64,000 nt of DNA from Lujinxingia sediminis. GTDB taxonomy: Bacteria > Myxococcota_A > Bradymonadia > Bradymonadales > Bradymonadaceae. A program made the position numbers and the translations under genes. Shown here piece after piece: positions 18,682 to 26,699 of this stretch. The stretch lies in contig NZ_SADD01000006.1 in NCBI RefSeq assembly GCF_004005565.1, positions 124,001-188,000 of the forward strand, written 5' to 3'. The notes under the pieces were generated by a model. It searched no databases and was not told the DNA's origin. It was given only the letters and a program-made list of their open reading frames with translations. Each line of letters begins with the position of its first letter. The first letter of the stretch is position 1.

Positions 18682-20685
18682 TTATTCTCCGGCCTCGACC
18701 TGAGCGTCGAGGTCGGAGGCAGCTTCCAGATTGAGGCCCACGGCCAGGCGGTCGGCCTGCAGGCCGTGCACATCGATCTGAGGATCGCCGATGCGCATCC
18801 ACTCAAGCTCCGCCCCGCTCTGTACGTTTAAGTTGGAGGCGGCCAGGGAGGGAATGAGCTCAATGAGCTCGGTGATAAGCCCGGTGACGCGCGCGGCGTT
18901 GAGGTCGAGAAGGGGGGAGTCGGCCAGATCGCCCTCGGCCTCAATGTCGAGGTCGAACTTCAGGGTATCGGCCTCGACCGTGGGCACCACATCGAGATTG
19001 ATGAAGAGGGCGATGGTTACCACCAGCTCGCGGGGCTTGTCGGCGTGCAGCAGAAAGATGTCGATCATGAAGTCGCCCATGCCCACTTCAATCGAGCCGC
19101 CGACCTCTTCGTCGGCGTCGACGAGCTCGGCCACCGGCGGAAGCAGGGGACGCAGCCCCAGCCCCACCGGGGTGCCCGGCGCGGCAAGATCGCGAATGCG
19201 CTGATCGGAGAGGAGGGCGGCCAGTCCGTCGACGGTCAGGTCAAAGGGAAGGGCGATGGCATCGAGATTGTCGCCGCCGATCACCTGGTGAAAAAGGCCG
19301 CTTCGCCAGACCCCGTGAAGCGCGCGGTCAAGCGCGGTGTTGTTGGTGTGCATGCGCAGCGGGCTGGCCAGGTTGGAGCCCCCCGTCGATCCAAGCTCGC
19401 GCATCAGCACCCCGGCGACATCTTCCACGTCTGCGTGAGCGTCGGGCGGAAAGACCATCGAGACGTCCACCAGCATGCCCTGCGGGGTCACCAGCAGGGT
19501 CTCAAATCCCAGGGTCAACTCCACGCTGCGCCCTAAGAACTCAAAGTTCTGGGTGAGGATCGCCGGGTCGTAGAGGCTCTCCACGATGAGATCACCCACA
19601 AACTCGGCGAAAGCCACCTGCAAAAGGTTGCCGACGAGGTTGCGCAGGGTGTCGTTGTCTTCGATGAGGTTGCTGGTGATGTCGCTGTTCTCCAGCACCA
19701 GCTCGGAGTTGAGGATGCGCAGCTCCAGGCTGTTGTCTTCGCGCGGGCTGAGCTCGATTTGCAGGTTGACGCCGACGGTGGCGATCGCGACGTAGCCCGC
19801 AAGAGGCTCGTTACCGTTGATCGAGAAGAGGCCATCGAGGCGAAGCGCGTCGAGTTGCATGGCGATGTCGAAGTAGCCGTCCTGCGGGGTGATCGCCAGG
19901 TCGAGGTTCTCAAAGGCGACGTCGGTGATCTCGACGTTCCCGGGGAGCTCAGCTCCGGCCACAAAGGTCATGATGCGCTCGGGGGTCACAAAAGCCTCAA
20001 CCACCTCGCTGATGCGCTCAAAGCCGGTGCGGCTGACTTCCACGCGCAGGGCATCCTCAATGATCGCATCGGGCTCGCCGAGGGGGCCGAAGTTGATGCC
20101 GCGGCGCGTGGCGCTCTCGTTGCCGGCGCGGTCGATGGCGGTCACGGTGACCACGTTGAGCCCCGGCGTCAGCGCCAGCTCGTAGCTGAAGTTACCCGCC
20201 TCATCGACGTCGATGATCTGCTCGCCAACCTTGACCAGAAAGAGCCCGGTGCCTTCCTCCACGACGTTGCCGTTGACCATCACCGAGGTGGTTGTGGTGG
20301 CGTCGAGCACCGTGGCGCGCTGCGGGCTGCTTAAGGAGAGCTGTGGGGCGAGGGAGTCGACCCTGAAGTCGACCTGGTCCTCCTGGCCGCCGCCGCTGAC
20401 CGTGACGCTGGCCTCACCCTCGGCGAAGGGAAGGAGCACCTCCCAGCTGCCGCCGGTGACGTCGACAGGCTCTCCATTCACGTTGACCTGGTCGATGTTC
20501 TCGGCCGTGCCGCGCACGCGCACGTTGCTCGTCGAGACGATTTCGCCGGCGGTGGGAGAGGTGATGCTCAACGAGCGCTCGGTGGTCTCGGCGGGTTGAT
20601 CGTCGCCTGAGCAGGCCAGGGGGGAGGCGCAGAGGGCGCCAACAAGCGCGAGAGTCCCGAGGGCGCGGCCGTTAAAGAAGGTCAT
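18682..20685 (-). CDS. Lipoprotein with N-terminal Ig-like domains, C-terminal part unrecognised
   Basis: ATG at 20685 (TGGAG eleven bases upstream) gives a 667-residue precursor with lipobox PLAC and Cys25. Residues about 40-120 and 120-205 look like two extracellular Ig-like domains of the type found in glucodextranase and large surface proteins. Supporting motifs are SLSITSPTAGEIVS, WEVLLPFAEGEASVTV, YELALTPGLNVVTVTAIDRAGN. The remaining 450 residues contain many alternating hydrophobic patches (LEVDALKFDLDIEAEG-like strands), suggesting a large beta-sheet lipid- or hydrophobe-binding fold, but no family is recognised. Rich in Asp/Glu and almost free of Cys. It converges on metH with only 21 bp between stops, without an obvious terminator. 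Confidence 0.75.
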   Translation of the reverse strand: MTFFNGRALGTLALVGALCASPLACSGDDQPAETTERSLSITSPTAGEIVSTSNVRVRGTAENIDQVNVNGEPVDVTGGSWEVLLPFAEGEASVTVSGGGQEDQVDFRVDSLAPQLSLSSPQRATVLDATTTTSVMVNGNVVEEGTGLFLVKVGEQIIDVDEAGNFSYELALTPGLNVVTVTAIDRAGNESATRRGINFGPLGEPDAIIEDALRVEVSRTGFERISEVVEAFVTPERIMTFVAGAELPGNVEITDVAFENLDLAITPQDGYFDIAMQLDALRLDGLFSINGNEPLAGYVAIATVGVNLQIELSPREDNSLELRILNSELVLENSDITSNLIEDNDTLRNLVGNLLQVAFAEFVGDLIVESLYDPAILTQNFEFLGRSVELTLGFETLLVTPQGMLVDVSMVFPPDAHADVEDVAGVLMRELGSTGGSNLASPLRMHTNNTALDRALHGVWRSGLFHQVIGGDNLDAIALPFDLTVDGLAALLSDQRIRDLAAPGTPVGLGLRPLLPPVAELVDADEEVGGSIEVGMGDFMIDIFLLHADKPRELVVTIALFINLDVVPTVEADTLKFDLDIEAEGDLADSPLLDLNAARVTGLITELIELIPSLAASNLNVQSGAELEWMRIGDPQIDVHGLQADRLAVGLNLEAASDLDAQVEAGE

Positions 20686-21168
20686 CGGTGGTGCTCCAGA
20701 AGAGATGGTTCGAGGGGAAGACATCGTGCGGGTGTTCAACCCGCTGGTGATAGCGAGTTTGGACGGCTGAATCAATCAGGGGGGAGGGGGGGAGACGATG
20801 TGCCACAATGTCGCGCCGCGTGGGTCTGTGTGCCTCAGGTGTCTACATCGTCCTACATCATGGGGGCCGGATCGGTGGCGTCATCGCGCAGGTGGTATGA
20901 GCTAGCTCTCGTTAAATAAGGGCTCGCTCATTGCGGATCGTCGAGGTCGGTTGGCATCACCGCCGATGATGGCCCGGAACTTGAAGTGAGGTCGTCGCGA
21001 ACGAAGCGCGTTTCTCTGTTAATCTGCGAGAATTGCTGGCCACAAGGGCGCTCCAGGGCCATACTTCGGGCGCGGCAATCCTGCGATAATTTAGAACGCG
21101 GTGAGCTATCGATGATGTGGCATCCAGCGATATCACGTTCTGCTCACGGCGTTGAGATGAGGCGATGC
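20686..21168. other. 483-bp divergent intergenic region
   Basis: This lies between two divergently transcribed lipoprotein genes and should carry both promoters. The part next to the amidase contains the short palindromic element copy E (21094-21154). The open frame running upstream of the amidase start crosses that element and has no good ribosome-binding site before 21169. No RNA gene or other ORF is supported. Confidence 0.5.
21094..21154. repeat. Copy E: short, internally deleted palindromic element
   Basis: AACGCGGTGAGC (21095-21106) and GCTCACGGCGTT (21142-21153) are inverted repeats with 11 of 12 positions matching. The left end GCGGTGAGCTATCG matches the left end of copy B (GCCGTGAGCTATCG) and the right end TTCTGCTCACGGCGT resembles its right end (ATCTGCTCAAGGCGT), but the roughly 100-bp middle is missing. 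It ends 15 bp before the amidase ATG. Confidence 0.6.
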
Positions 21169-23541
21169 ATGTTGAATCGGGCCAGTGCGAAGTGGGTGAT
21201 GTGGGCGTGTGCGATGATGTTGGGCGCGAGCGGCTGCGCCGGTGAGGATGCGGCAGAGGCCGCCAGCGAGCGCGGAGCGTTGGAAGAGGGCGCGAGCCTG
21301 CCTTCTGAGGGGCGCGAGCTGGTTGACGGCCATCACGCTGACCACCGCCACCACAGCTCGGTGGTGCTGGCAACGCCTGAGGCTGTCGCCGAGGTCTTCG
21401 ACGAAGAGGCCAACCTCGCTCGCCTGGAGTATCCGGACGCGTTTCAGCAGGTCGGCTGGATGATGGACGCCGACAGCCTGGCGGGCATGGAGTATCGCGT
21501 GGCCCGCGCCGACGGCAGCTTCTCGAAGTGGGAGCCGGTGGAGGTCTACTGGAACGAAGGGCGCATGTTTAACGCCCGAGTGCGCCTCAACTCGCCAGCG
21601 CATGTGATGGAGCTGCGCGGCTTTGAGGGTATCACCTTTGCCGAGATCGAGTTTTTTGAGGAGGTCGTTGCTCCCGAGCAGCTCCAGCGCCCGGAGCGTC
21701 CGCTGCCGCCGGAGGCTGGCGATAGCGGTCCGATCGGCACGCGCCGGCAGGCCTCGGTGGCGCCGAGCAGCCTGGTGATCCCGCGCTCGGAGTGGGGCGC
21801 GATCAACCCGGGTAAGATCTGCGGCAGCGTGGTCGCGCCCTACCGTGCGAGTATTCACCATACCTATGCGCCATCCGGTGACGGCGGTGATGCTGCGGCG
21901 CGGGTGCGCCAGATGCAGAGCTACCACATCAACACCCGGGGCTGGTGCGACATCGGCTACCACTTCATCGTCAGCCAGGCCGGCAACATCTACCAGGGGC
22001 GTTCGCGCTCCGATCGCCCCGGCGCGCACGTTGGTAACCAGAACTCGGGTAATGTGGGCATCAGCTTTATTGCCGACTTCACCACGCAGACTCCCAGCCA
22101 GACCCAGCTCAACGCCGGCGCGCGCATGCTCAAGTGGGTTCATGAGACACACGGGGTGCCGATGACACGCACCGCGGTCAAGGGTCACCGCGAGTGGCCG
22201 GGGCAAAGCACGAGCTGCCCGGGCGGCAACATGATCAGCAGCCTGGAGACGCTGCTTCAGAAGACCCGCGACCTGATCAACCCGCCGGCGCCGCAGACCT
22301 ATGAGGTGGCGCTGGATGTGACGCTTAAAGGCGGAGAGGCGATGGTCGACCAGGGCTCCAGTGAAGGGGTGGTCGATGCGCTTCCTGGAGCCGAGTTCAG
22401 CGCGGAGATCCTGTTGAAGAACGCCTCCTCCTCGGCGATCCGCGGGGTGCGCCTGGGCTATGCTTTTGATGAGCTGGGGCTGACGCCTTTGAGCTACACC
22501 ATCGAATCGGATCACCCGGGGCTGGATCAGAGCAGCTGGAGCACCAACGATGCCATGCAGGTCGAGAGCAACCCGGAGCCCGCGCAGATGGGCAGCTCGG
22601 GTGAACTCGTGATGAACGCGTTTTCGGCCGGTGAGTCCAAACGGGTGGTGGTGACGCTGCGAGCTGATTCGTACAGCTTCGCGATGGCACCTTTTGGCGG
22701 TGTGCGCGCCTTTGTGACGCATATCGACGATGTGTATGCGCAGAGCACGTTTGACGCTTCACCCGGCGTCAACCGCACCGGCACGACGCTGCGCGCGCAT
22801 GCGGGGCTGGATATCTTCGCCACCGATGCGTGGTTCTTTGAAGGGCCCGAAGGGCCGGACGTCGAGGGTTGGACGGCCGAAGGCGTGGACGCCTTCGATG
22901 AGTTTCGGCTCAACACCTCTCACGGCTTGCTTGCCCTGCATCTGGTCGGCGAGGGAGCCACGGTGAGTTCGCCGGCATGGACTGCGATTGATGCGGATGC
23001 CTTCCCCGAGCTTGTGTTGCGAGCGCGCTCCCACGATGGCGAGCACGTCAAGGCGGTGTACTGGTCGCGAGAGGGCGAGGCGTTTAGCGAGGAGCGCAGC
23101 GTACGATTTGAGGCTTCGGGCGACGGTGAGTACCACGACCTTATCGTCAACCTGAGCGAGCATCCGGAGTGGTCCGGGGAGGTCAAGGCGCTGCGCATCG
23201 CGCTGCTGGCCGAAGGTGCGCCGGGCGAAGAAGCAAGCGGTTGGTACGACGTCGACCACATCTACTTCCAGAATCGCGCGGCCGGGACGACGACCACCGA
23301 GTTTGGCCCCGTGATCGATCAGGCGGCGGTGGCGCTGCTTCCTGAGGGGGGTGGGGGCGAAGCGGAGCCCGACGGTGAGGGCGGAGGTTCTCCGGGGCTC
23401 GGCGCGAATGATGGGGAGCAGCCCGGCGTACGCACCGCCTCGGGTTGCGCGACCACCGGGCAGCAGGGCGGTGGAACGCCGGCGGCGATCCTTCTGCTGC
23501 TGGGGTGGGTGCTGGCCTCGTGGCGGCGTCGCGCGACTTAA
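21169..23541 (+). CDS. Peptidoglycan-recognition-type N-acetylmuramoyl-L-alanine amidase, lipoprotein with C-terminal sorting-like tail
   Basis: The 790-residue precursor starts at the ATG with TGAGG upstream and has a lipobox in GASGC (cleavage before CAGED). Residues about 200-370 form an Amidase_2/PGRP domain with RSEWGA, SIHHTYAP (His230/231), YHFIVSQAGNIYQGR, and KGHREWPG...SC (His340, Cys350) as zinc ligands. These enzymes cut the amide between MurNAc and the stem peptide. About 400 residues of beta-rich extension follow, then a Gly/Glu-rich linker. The end is GCATTG, a hydrophobic helix and WRRR, the pattern of MYXO-CTERM-like sorting tails. Having both a lipobox and such a tail is unusual. 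A palindromic element abuts the start. Confidence 0.9.
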   Translation: MLNRASAKWVMWACAMMLGASGCAGEDAAEAASERGALEEGASLPSEGRELVDGHHADHRHHSSVVLATPEAVAEVFDEEANLARLEYPDAFQQVGWMMDADSLAGMEYRVARADGSFSKWEPVEVYWNEGRMFNARVRLNSPAHVMELRGFEGITFAEIEFFEEVVAPEQLQRPERPLPPEAGDSGPIGTRRQASVAPSSLVIPRSEWGAINPGKICGSVVAPYRASIHHTYAPSGDGGDAAARVRQMQSYHINTRGWCDIGYHFIVSQAGNIYQGRSRSDRPGAHVGNQNSGNVGISFIADFTTQTPSQTQLNAGARMLKWVHETHGVPMTRTAVKGHREWPGQSTSCPGGNMISSLETLLQKTRDLINPPAPQTYEVALDVTLKGGEAMVDQGSSEGVVDALPGAEFSAEILLKNASSSAIRGVRLGYAFDELGLTPLSYTIESDHPGLDQSSWSTNDAMQVESNPEPAQMGSSGELVMNAFSAGESKRVVVTLRADSYSFAMAPFGGVRAFVTHIDDVYAQSTFDASPGVNRTGTTLRAHAGLDIFATDAWFFEGPEGPDVEGWTAEGVDAFDEFRLNTSHGLLALHLVGEGATVSSPAWTAIDADAFPELVLRARSHDGEHVKAVYWSREGEAFSEERSVRFEASGDGEYHDLIVNLSEHPEWSGEVKALRIALLAEGAPGEEASGWYDVDHIYFQNRAAGTTTTEFGPVIDQAAVALLPEGGGGEAEPDGEGGGSPGLGANDGEQPGVRTASGCATTGQQGGGTPAAILLLLGWVLASWRRRAT

Positions 23542-23637
23542 GACGCCGTGGGCTCTATGGGCATCAGCGTTTGTCTACGGCGCCGTAGGGCTATCGGAGC
23601 GCCGGGGGTGAGGCAACACCCTCGGCCTCGCGCTTAC

Positions 23638-23794
23638 TACGCCCTGAGCCAACGTTGACGCCATGTTTGTTGCATTGAGAGCACCCTGAGCAGCGTTGCA
23701 AATCCTCGATGATGCCAGAGCATCGCCTGCGCTTTGCGCTTTGCTCCGGTCACGTTCAATCTCGCATCTAAAGGCGTCAATATGGCCTCAGGTG
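23638..23794. repeat. Copy C of the ~160-bp palindromic intergenic element
   Basis: The left end TACGCCCTGAGCCAACGTTGACGCC is mirrored by the right end GGCGTCAATATGGCCTCAGGTG. The centre (CGTTGCAAATCCTCGATGATGC then GCATCGCCTGCGCTTTGCG) closely matches copy B's centre (CGTTGCAAAGCCTCGACGATGC). Unlike the other copies it lies between two convergent genes, so it would be in a 3' region. Confidence 0.75.
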
Positions 23795-23839
23795 TTACAG
23801 GTGAAGATGTTCTAAGTTCCTGAAAAGACATCGAAAAAG

Positions 23840-23876
23840 AAAACCGCCCCCTTGCGAAGCAAGGGGGCGGTTTTTT
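23840..23876. terminator. Bidirectional terminator between the amidase gene and dnaB
   Basis: AAAACCGCCCCCTTGC (23840-23855) and GCAAGGGGGCGGTTTT (23859-23874) are perfect 16-bp arms around a GAA loop, with A and T runs on the two sides. Confidence 0.95.
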
Positions 23877-23926
23877 GTTGCCAGATCTGCGGCACGAGTA
23901 TTGTTCGGCCTGTGAATCGGGCCGCG

Positions 23927-25297
23927 TTATTCGGCGACCGCCAACGCGGCAACCCGTGCGGCGTCTTCCGGAGCCAGGTTTTCAAAGCGGGTATAGGGTC
24001 CGAAGAAGCGCATATGCACCGTCCCGATCGAGCCGTTACGGTGCTTGCCGATAATAAACTCCGCCAGCCCCTTGGCCTCACTTTCGGGGTAGTAGACCTC
24101 ATCGCGGTAGATGAAGCCGATGAGGTCGGCGTCCTGCTCGATGGCGCCGGATTCACGGAGGTCGCTCATCATCGGGCGCTTATCGGCGCGCTGCTCGACG
24201 CCACGGTTGAGCTGGGCGAGCGCGATGATGGGTACGTTGAGCTCCTTGGCCACGCCTTTGAGTCCGCGGGAGATCTCACTGATCTCCTGCTCACGGGAAG
24301 CGGACTTGCTGCGCTGGGAGCCCGACATCAGCTGGAGGTAGTCGACGAAGATCATGCCGATGTCGTGCTCGGCTTTAAGCCGGCGGCATTTGGAGCGGAA
24401 CTCCATAATGGAGAGTCCCGGGGTGTCATCGAGGAAGATCTTGGACTCGGAGAGGGTGCCGGCGGCCTTGATCAGGCGTGCCCATTCCTGCTCGGTCATC
24501 GAGCCGCGGCGCAGGTTAGACTGGTTGATGCGCGCCTCGCTACAGAGCATACGAATGGCGAGCTGCTCGTTACTCATCTCCAGGCTGAAAAAGACCGCGG
24601 GAACCTTGCGCATGATCGCGGCATGGGCGGTCATGTTCAGCGTAAAGCTCGTCTTACCCATGGCGGGGCGCGCGGCGACGATGATGAGGTCGGAGGGCTG
24701 CCAGCCGGCGGTGATCTCGTCGAGGTCAATAAAGCCGCTGGGTACGCCGGTGATCGTCTCGCTCTTCTGGTAGAGCTTCTCGATCTGGTCAAAGGCGCTT
24801 TTGACGACCTCGCGCATCGAGGTGTAACCGCGCTTCTGCCCGCTCTGGGTGATGGAGAAGAGACGCTGCTCGGCATCATCCATGAAGGTTTCGACGTCGT
24901 TGACGTCGTTATAGCACTCGCCGACCAGCTCATCGGCGGTAGCGATGAACTGGCGTAGCGCCGACTTTCGGCGCACGATCGCCGAGTACTGACCCACATT
25001 GGCCGCCGAGGGGACCTCGCCGGAGAGCCGCGTGAGGTAGGTGGCCCCTCCGGCAGCTTCCAGGTTGTCTTCGGCGCTTAAGAAGTCTGCGAGGGTGAGC
25101 ACGTCGACCGGCTCGGAGCGGCCGTGCAGCGCACTCATCGCCCGGAAGATGTGTCGGTGGGCCTCCCGGTAAAAGTCCTCCGGCTTGAGCGTGCCGGAGA
25201 GCTCGTCGAGGACGCGATTGTCGAGAAGAATCGCACCGAGCACGCTGCGCTCGGCGTCCTCGTTATGGGGAGGCACCCTTAAGGGCGCCTGGCTCAT
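23927..25297 (-). CDS. dnaB: Replicative DNA helicase DnaB
   Basis: The 456-residue full-length DnaB is the hexameric helicase that unwinds DNA ahead of the replication fork. The N-terminal primase-interacting domain starts with PPHNEDAERSVLGAILLD. The RecA-like motor has Walker A ARPAMGKTSF, H1a-type FFSLEMS, Walker B IFVDYLQLM, and motif H4 with SDLRESGAIEQDAD. No intein interrupts the P-loop or the H4 site, common insertion points in this gene. The ATG overlaps the stop of the upstream FHA-domain gene by 4 bp, so translation of the helicase is probably coupled to it. No second helicase gene is visible in the window. Confidence 0.98.
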   Translation of the reverse strand: MSQAPLRVPPHNEDAERSVLGAILLDNRVLDELSGTLKPEDFYREAHRHIFRAMSALHGRSEPVDVLTLADFLSAEDNLEAAGGATYLTRLSGEVPSAANVGQYSAIVRRKSALRQFIATADELVGECYNDVNDVETFMDDAEQRLFSITQSGQKRGYTSMREVVKSAFDQIEKLYQKSETITGVPSGFIDLDEITAGWQPSDLIIVAARPAMGKTSFTLNMTAHAAIMRKVPAVFFSLEMSNEQLAIRMLCSEARINQSNLRRGSMTEQEWARLIKAAGTLSESKIFLDDTPGLSIMEFRSKCRRLKAEHDIGMIFVDYLQLMSGSQRSKSASREQEISEISRGLKGVAKELNVPIIALAQLNRGVEQRADKRPMMSDLRESGAIEQDADLIGFIYRDEVYYPESEAKGLAEFIIGKHRNGSIGTVHMRFFGPYTRFENLAPEDAARVAALAVAE

Positions 25298-26289
25298 CCT
25301 TCAGTGCTCACGTAGTCGTTGCGGATCAGGTGCAGAAGTCCTTGCATCGTCTCGAGGTCGCCGTGGCTGCTCTTGTTGAGCACCATTGAGACCGAGCCGT
25401 TGTTGAGCACCAGCTGGAAGGTGTCGAGTTGCTCGGGGTTGAGCTGACTCAGGGGAGCGATAAGCGGGCTGGGGATACTCAGACGCGCGTGAATCTGGGG
25501 GACATCGGGGCCCAGGTTCTGAATTTCGTCGAGGATGCGCATCCCCTCCATCATCAAGGACTCGATCGACTCGTCGATCTCGTTCTCAAAGCTCTCGTCG
25601 GTGGGCTGCTCCAGCGAGAAGGTACCTTCGCGCCAGGCGATCAGCCGGTAGAAGGCTTTGTAGGGATCGAGCTCGTGGTCGTCGTTGATGGTGGCGAAGT
25701 AGACACGGCCCTGACGCAGGTAGATCTTGCCGATGTCGTCGCCCATGATCACCAGCACGCCGGATTTTCGGCTGGTGCTGAAGAGCTGGAGAAGATCGGG
25801 GAGGGGGACCTCTTCGATCAAGCCGGAGATCGAGCCTGTGAGCGTGCCGCCCATCGTGCGGTTGACCGCGGGGGATGCCATGGTGCGGTTGGGTTGCACC
25901 GGCGGGGCGGTCGGGGAGTGATGATCATCGCCGGCCATCGGGGTGCTGAGCTCAGGGCCGGTGTCCTCGGTGCCGCTGTCGCGGTGGACCAGCTTGATGA
26001 TGTTGGTGCCGATGAGGATGCGGTCGCCCTCTTTGATGCGCGACTTCGAGATCTTCTCACCGTTGACAAAGGTGCCGTTGGTGCTGCCGAAGTCCTCGAT
26101 CATCAGCTCGCCACCATAGCTGGTGATGCGGGCGTGACGACGCGAGACCATATCCTCGACCAGGACCATGTCGAGTTCGCTGCCACGGCCGATCTCGATC
26201 TCGGAGTCCAATTCGAGCGGAAATTCACCGCCCTGGTACTTGCCAGAGATGAACTTCAGGACGTAGCCGCCTGTATGGGAACGATTCAA
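25294..26289 (-). CDS. FHA-domain protein with C-terminal DUF4388 (PATAN-like) domain
   Basis: The 331-residue protein has a phosphothreonine-binding FHA domain at about 10-100: EIGRGSELDMVL, VSRRHARI, EDFGSTNGTFVNGE are the canonical GR, SxxH and N motifs. A Pro/Asp-rich linker follows, then a DUF4388-like domain from about 155 to 260 (GLIEEVPLPDLLQLFSTSRKSGVLVI). DUF4388 is frequent in deltaproteobacterial regulators; its ligand is not known to me. The start is TTG at 26289 with GGAGAGG just upstream. It is translationally coupled to dnaB. FHA domains read Ser/Thr kinase signals, and two such kinases are encoded in this window, so a link between phospho-signalling and replication is possible but only inferred. 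Confidence 0.9.
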   Translation of the reverse strand: MNRSHTGGYVLKFISGKYQGGEFPLELDSEIEIGRGSELDMVLVEDMVSRRHARITSYGGELMIEDFGSTNGTFVNGEKISKSRIKEGDRILIGTNIIKLVHRDSGTEDTGPELSTPMAGDDHHSPTAPPVQPNRTMASPAVNRTMGGTLTGSISGLIEEVPLPDLLQLFSTSRKSGVLVIMGDDIGKIYLRQGRVYFATINDDHELDPYKAFYRLIAWREGTFSLEQPTDESFENEIDESIESLMMEGMRILDEIQNLGPDVPQIHARLSIPSPLIAPLSQLNPEQLDTFQLVLNNGSVSMVLNKSSHGDLETMQGLLHLIRNDYVSTEG

Positions 26290-26599
26290 GATGACCTCTC
26301 CTCAATCACCAGCAATCGAGGCGCGGGAAGTGCGTGAAGTAGGGGACCAGGCTGAGAATGGTCGACGGATGCGCCTACGTTACGAGACGTAATGAGCGAC
26401 CGTCAACCGCGGGTCCGCGCGCCACGGTGCGAAGCCGCGCCCCTGTTCTATCAGAGGGTTGTTTCAGGGCGCAACGTCCAAGGTGGGGTGAATCGACCTC
26501 AGCCCCCATGCGAATGAGGTTCTGAGGTGGACCGACCTCGAACGGAGGCGATGGTACGCCAGAGAGCGGCGGGAGCAAATAATTTCAGGGAGATAAGGG
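26290..26599. other. Leader/promoter region upstream of the FHA-dnaB unit
   Basis: No gene is supported here. The stretch includes a short inverted repeat (TTACG-AGA-CGTAA, 26380-26392) about 90 bp before the FHA start, and two similar short segments (GTGAATCGACCTC and GTGGACCGACCTC) near 26490-26540. It should hold the promoter of the FHA-dnaB transcript. Confidence 0.4.
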
Positions 26600-26645
26600 A
26601 AAAAAGAATCACCCCGCCCGGGCGCTGCGGCCCGGGCGGGGTGAT
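26600..26645 (-). terminator. Terminator after the Arg/Ser-rich outer-membrane protein gene
   Basis: ATCACCCCGCCCGGG (26608-26622) and CCCGGGCGGGGTGAT (26631-26645) are perfect 15-bp arms. On the minus strand they are followed by TTCTTTTT. Confidence 0.92.
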
Positions 26646-26699
26646 TGGTGTGGGCGGGGGCCCGGGCCGAGGGATGGGCCCGTCTCAAAGCGGTGGTGC

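Larger units (their letters stand above)
23542..23926. other. 385-bp convergent intergenic region
   Basis: This lies between the amidase stop and the dnaB stop and contains no supported gene. It holds palindromic element copy C (23638-23794) and a strong bidirectional terminator (23840-23876). Confidence 0.6.
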
